Origin: Treponema sp.
GTDB lineage: Bacteria > Spirochaetota > Spirochaetia > Treponematales > Breznakiellaceae
Direction of reading: 5' to 3'
DNA length: 5,117 nt
NCBI GenBank assembly: GCA_031258265.1
Contig: JAIRNB010000037.1
Location: forward strand, 1-5,117
A program made the position numbers and the translations under genes. Of this stretch, positions 4,818 through 5,117 are shown one piece after another (positions within the stretch are counted from its first letter, which is position 1; each line of letters opens with the position of its first letter). Below the pieces are notes generated by a model that did no database searches, was not told the DNA's origin, and saw nothing but the letters and a program-made list of their open reading frames with translations.

Positions 4818-5048
4818 CTATTCTGCGGCGGCGATCTTTTCCCGCACCAATTGCCCAACGATCTCTGTGGGCGTTTTATGTTCGGCTTCACAAGCGGAAC
4901 GGATGTAGGCTGCGGAAAGTTCATCCAAAGCCATGAGGCGCCTCGTGCGATTTGCGAAAAAACCACCCTCATTAGGACCGACTTTTGGAATATGGGCGGT
5001 ATAATATTCGTCCAACTCCGCAGCTTCTTTATCGGTTAAGTCCTTCAT
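4818..5048 (-). CDS. Small ribbon-helix-helix, antitoxin-like protein
   Basis: This 76-residue acidic protein is probably a DNA-binding antitoxin. After a variable N-terminal part (MKDLTDKEAAELDEYYT and following), residues 36-42 (RRLMALD) would be the beta strand. Residues 43-56 (ELSAAYIRSACEAE) and 59-73 (TPTEIVGQLVREKIA) would be the two helices of a ribbon-helix-helix fold. This is judged from pattern, without a database search. AGGAG (5055-5059) lies six bases before the ATG. The gene begins 9 nt after the stop of the upstream reading frame on the same strand, so the two are likely co-transcribed. A toxin-antitoxin pair in toxin-first order is the most natural reading. It could also be a plain RHH regulator. 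Confidence 0.7.
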   Translation of the reverse strand: MKDLTDKEAAELDEYYTAHIPKVGPNEGGFFANRTRRLMALDELSAAYIRSACEAEHKTPTEIVGQLVREKIAAAE

Positions 5049-5057
5049 CGTGTTCTC

Positions 5058-5117
5058 CTATTTGTCCAGCAATGCTATAAGCGCCCTGCGGGCTTTCATA
5101 GGGTGAAACACATTAAT
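5058..5117 (-). CDS. C-terminal end of an upstream gene, possibly the toxin partner (partial)
   Basis: Only the last 19 codons are inside the window, reading INVFHPMKARRALIALLDK and then TAG. The frame stays open to the window edge, and its stop overlaps the ribosome site of the antitoxin-like gene, as in translationally linked pairs. The H-x-M-x-A-R stretch recalls the C-terminus of some small BrnT-like toxins, but this is from memory and too short to assign. An alternative is a 13-codon ORF starting at the internal ATG, which has no ribosome site. Confidence 0.45.
   Translation of the reverse strand: MNVFHPMKARRALIALLDK

Noticed and set aside
4608..5039. 143-codon plus-strand open frame
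   Set aside because: It runs antisense through the antitoxin-like gene, which has a good ribosome site and a plausible fold. The plus-strand frame has neither.

Overview
The window holds four readable genes, the last few codons of a fifth, and two noncoding stretches built almost entirely from hairpins. The genes are compact, GC-rich and preceded by AGGAGG-type ribosome sites. This mix (a secreted UshA-type nucleotidase without a lipobox, a cysteine-tailed MerR regulator, an FGGY sugar kinase and a ribbon-helix-helix antitoxin-like gene) suggests a bacterium with a periplasm. My best guess is a host-associated spirochaete such as a gut Treponema. That is an impression from protein style, not a demonstrated assignment.

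Layout: 1-614 has no credible gene and is a dense array of hairpins and diverged repeats. 615-1112 (minus) is a MerR-family regulator. 1257-2678 (plus) is an FGGY carbohydrate kinase transcribed divergently from it across a 144-bp spacer with promoter- and operator-like motifs. 2679-2919 lies between convergent genes and holds a second copy of the structured element seen at the left edge. 2920-4500 (minus) is a secreted 5'-nucleotidase/metallophosphoesterase. Its probable promoter lies at 4561-4590, with a G-rich spacer. 4501-4817 is otherwise empty of genes. 4818-5048 (minus) is a small antitoxin-like protein, and 5058-5117 (minus) is the C-terminal tail of the gene just upstream of it, plausibly its toxin.

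The most notable signal is the noncoding structure. An element of about 100 nt occurs at 22-118 (minus) and again at 2786-2895 (plus). About 61-63 nt of linker sequence are nearly identical between the copies: one substitution and two single-A length differences. The two hairpins set into the linkers have different stem sequences in each copy, yet each stays self-complementary and each keeps a GNA triloop closed by C-G. The linkers can fold into a three-way junction, and the two extra A residues of copy 2 fall on opposite sides of the same internal loop. The rest of the left array (126-609) repeats the theme: conserved linkers, swapped but complementary stems, and mostly C(GNA)G or TTTA loops. 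This looks like a family of structure-selected elements placed directly 3' of genes, either structured RNA or DNA hairpins.

The MerR regulator and the kinase may form a divergent regulator-target pair. The nucleotidase and the antitoxin-like gene show no sequence-evident functional link to them.
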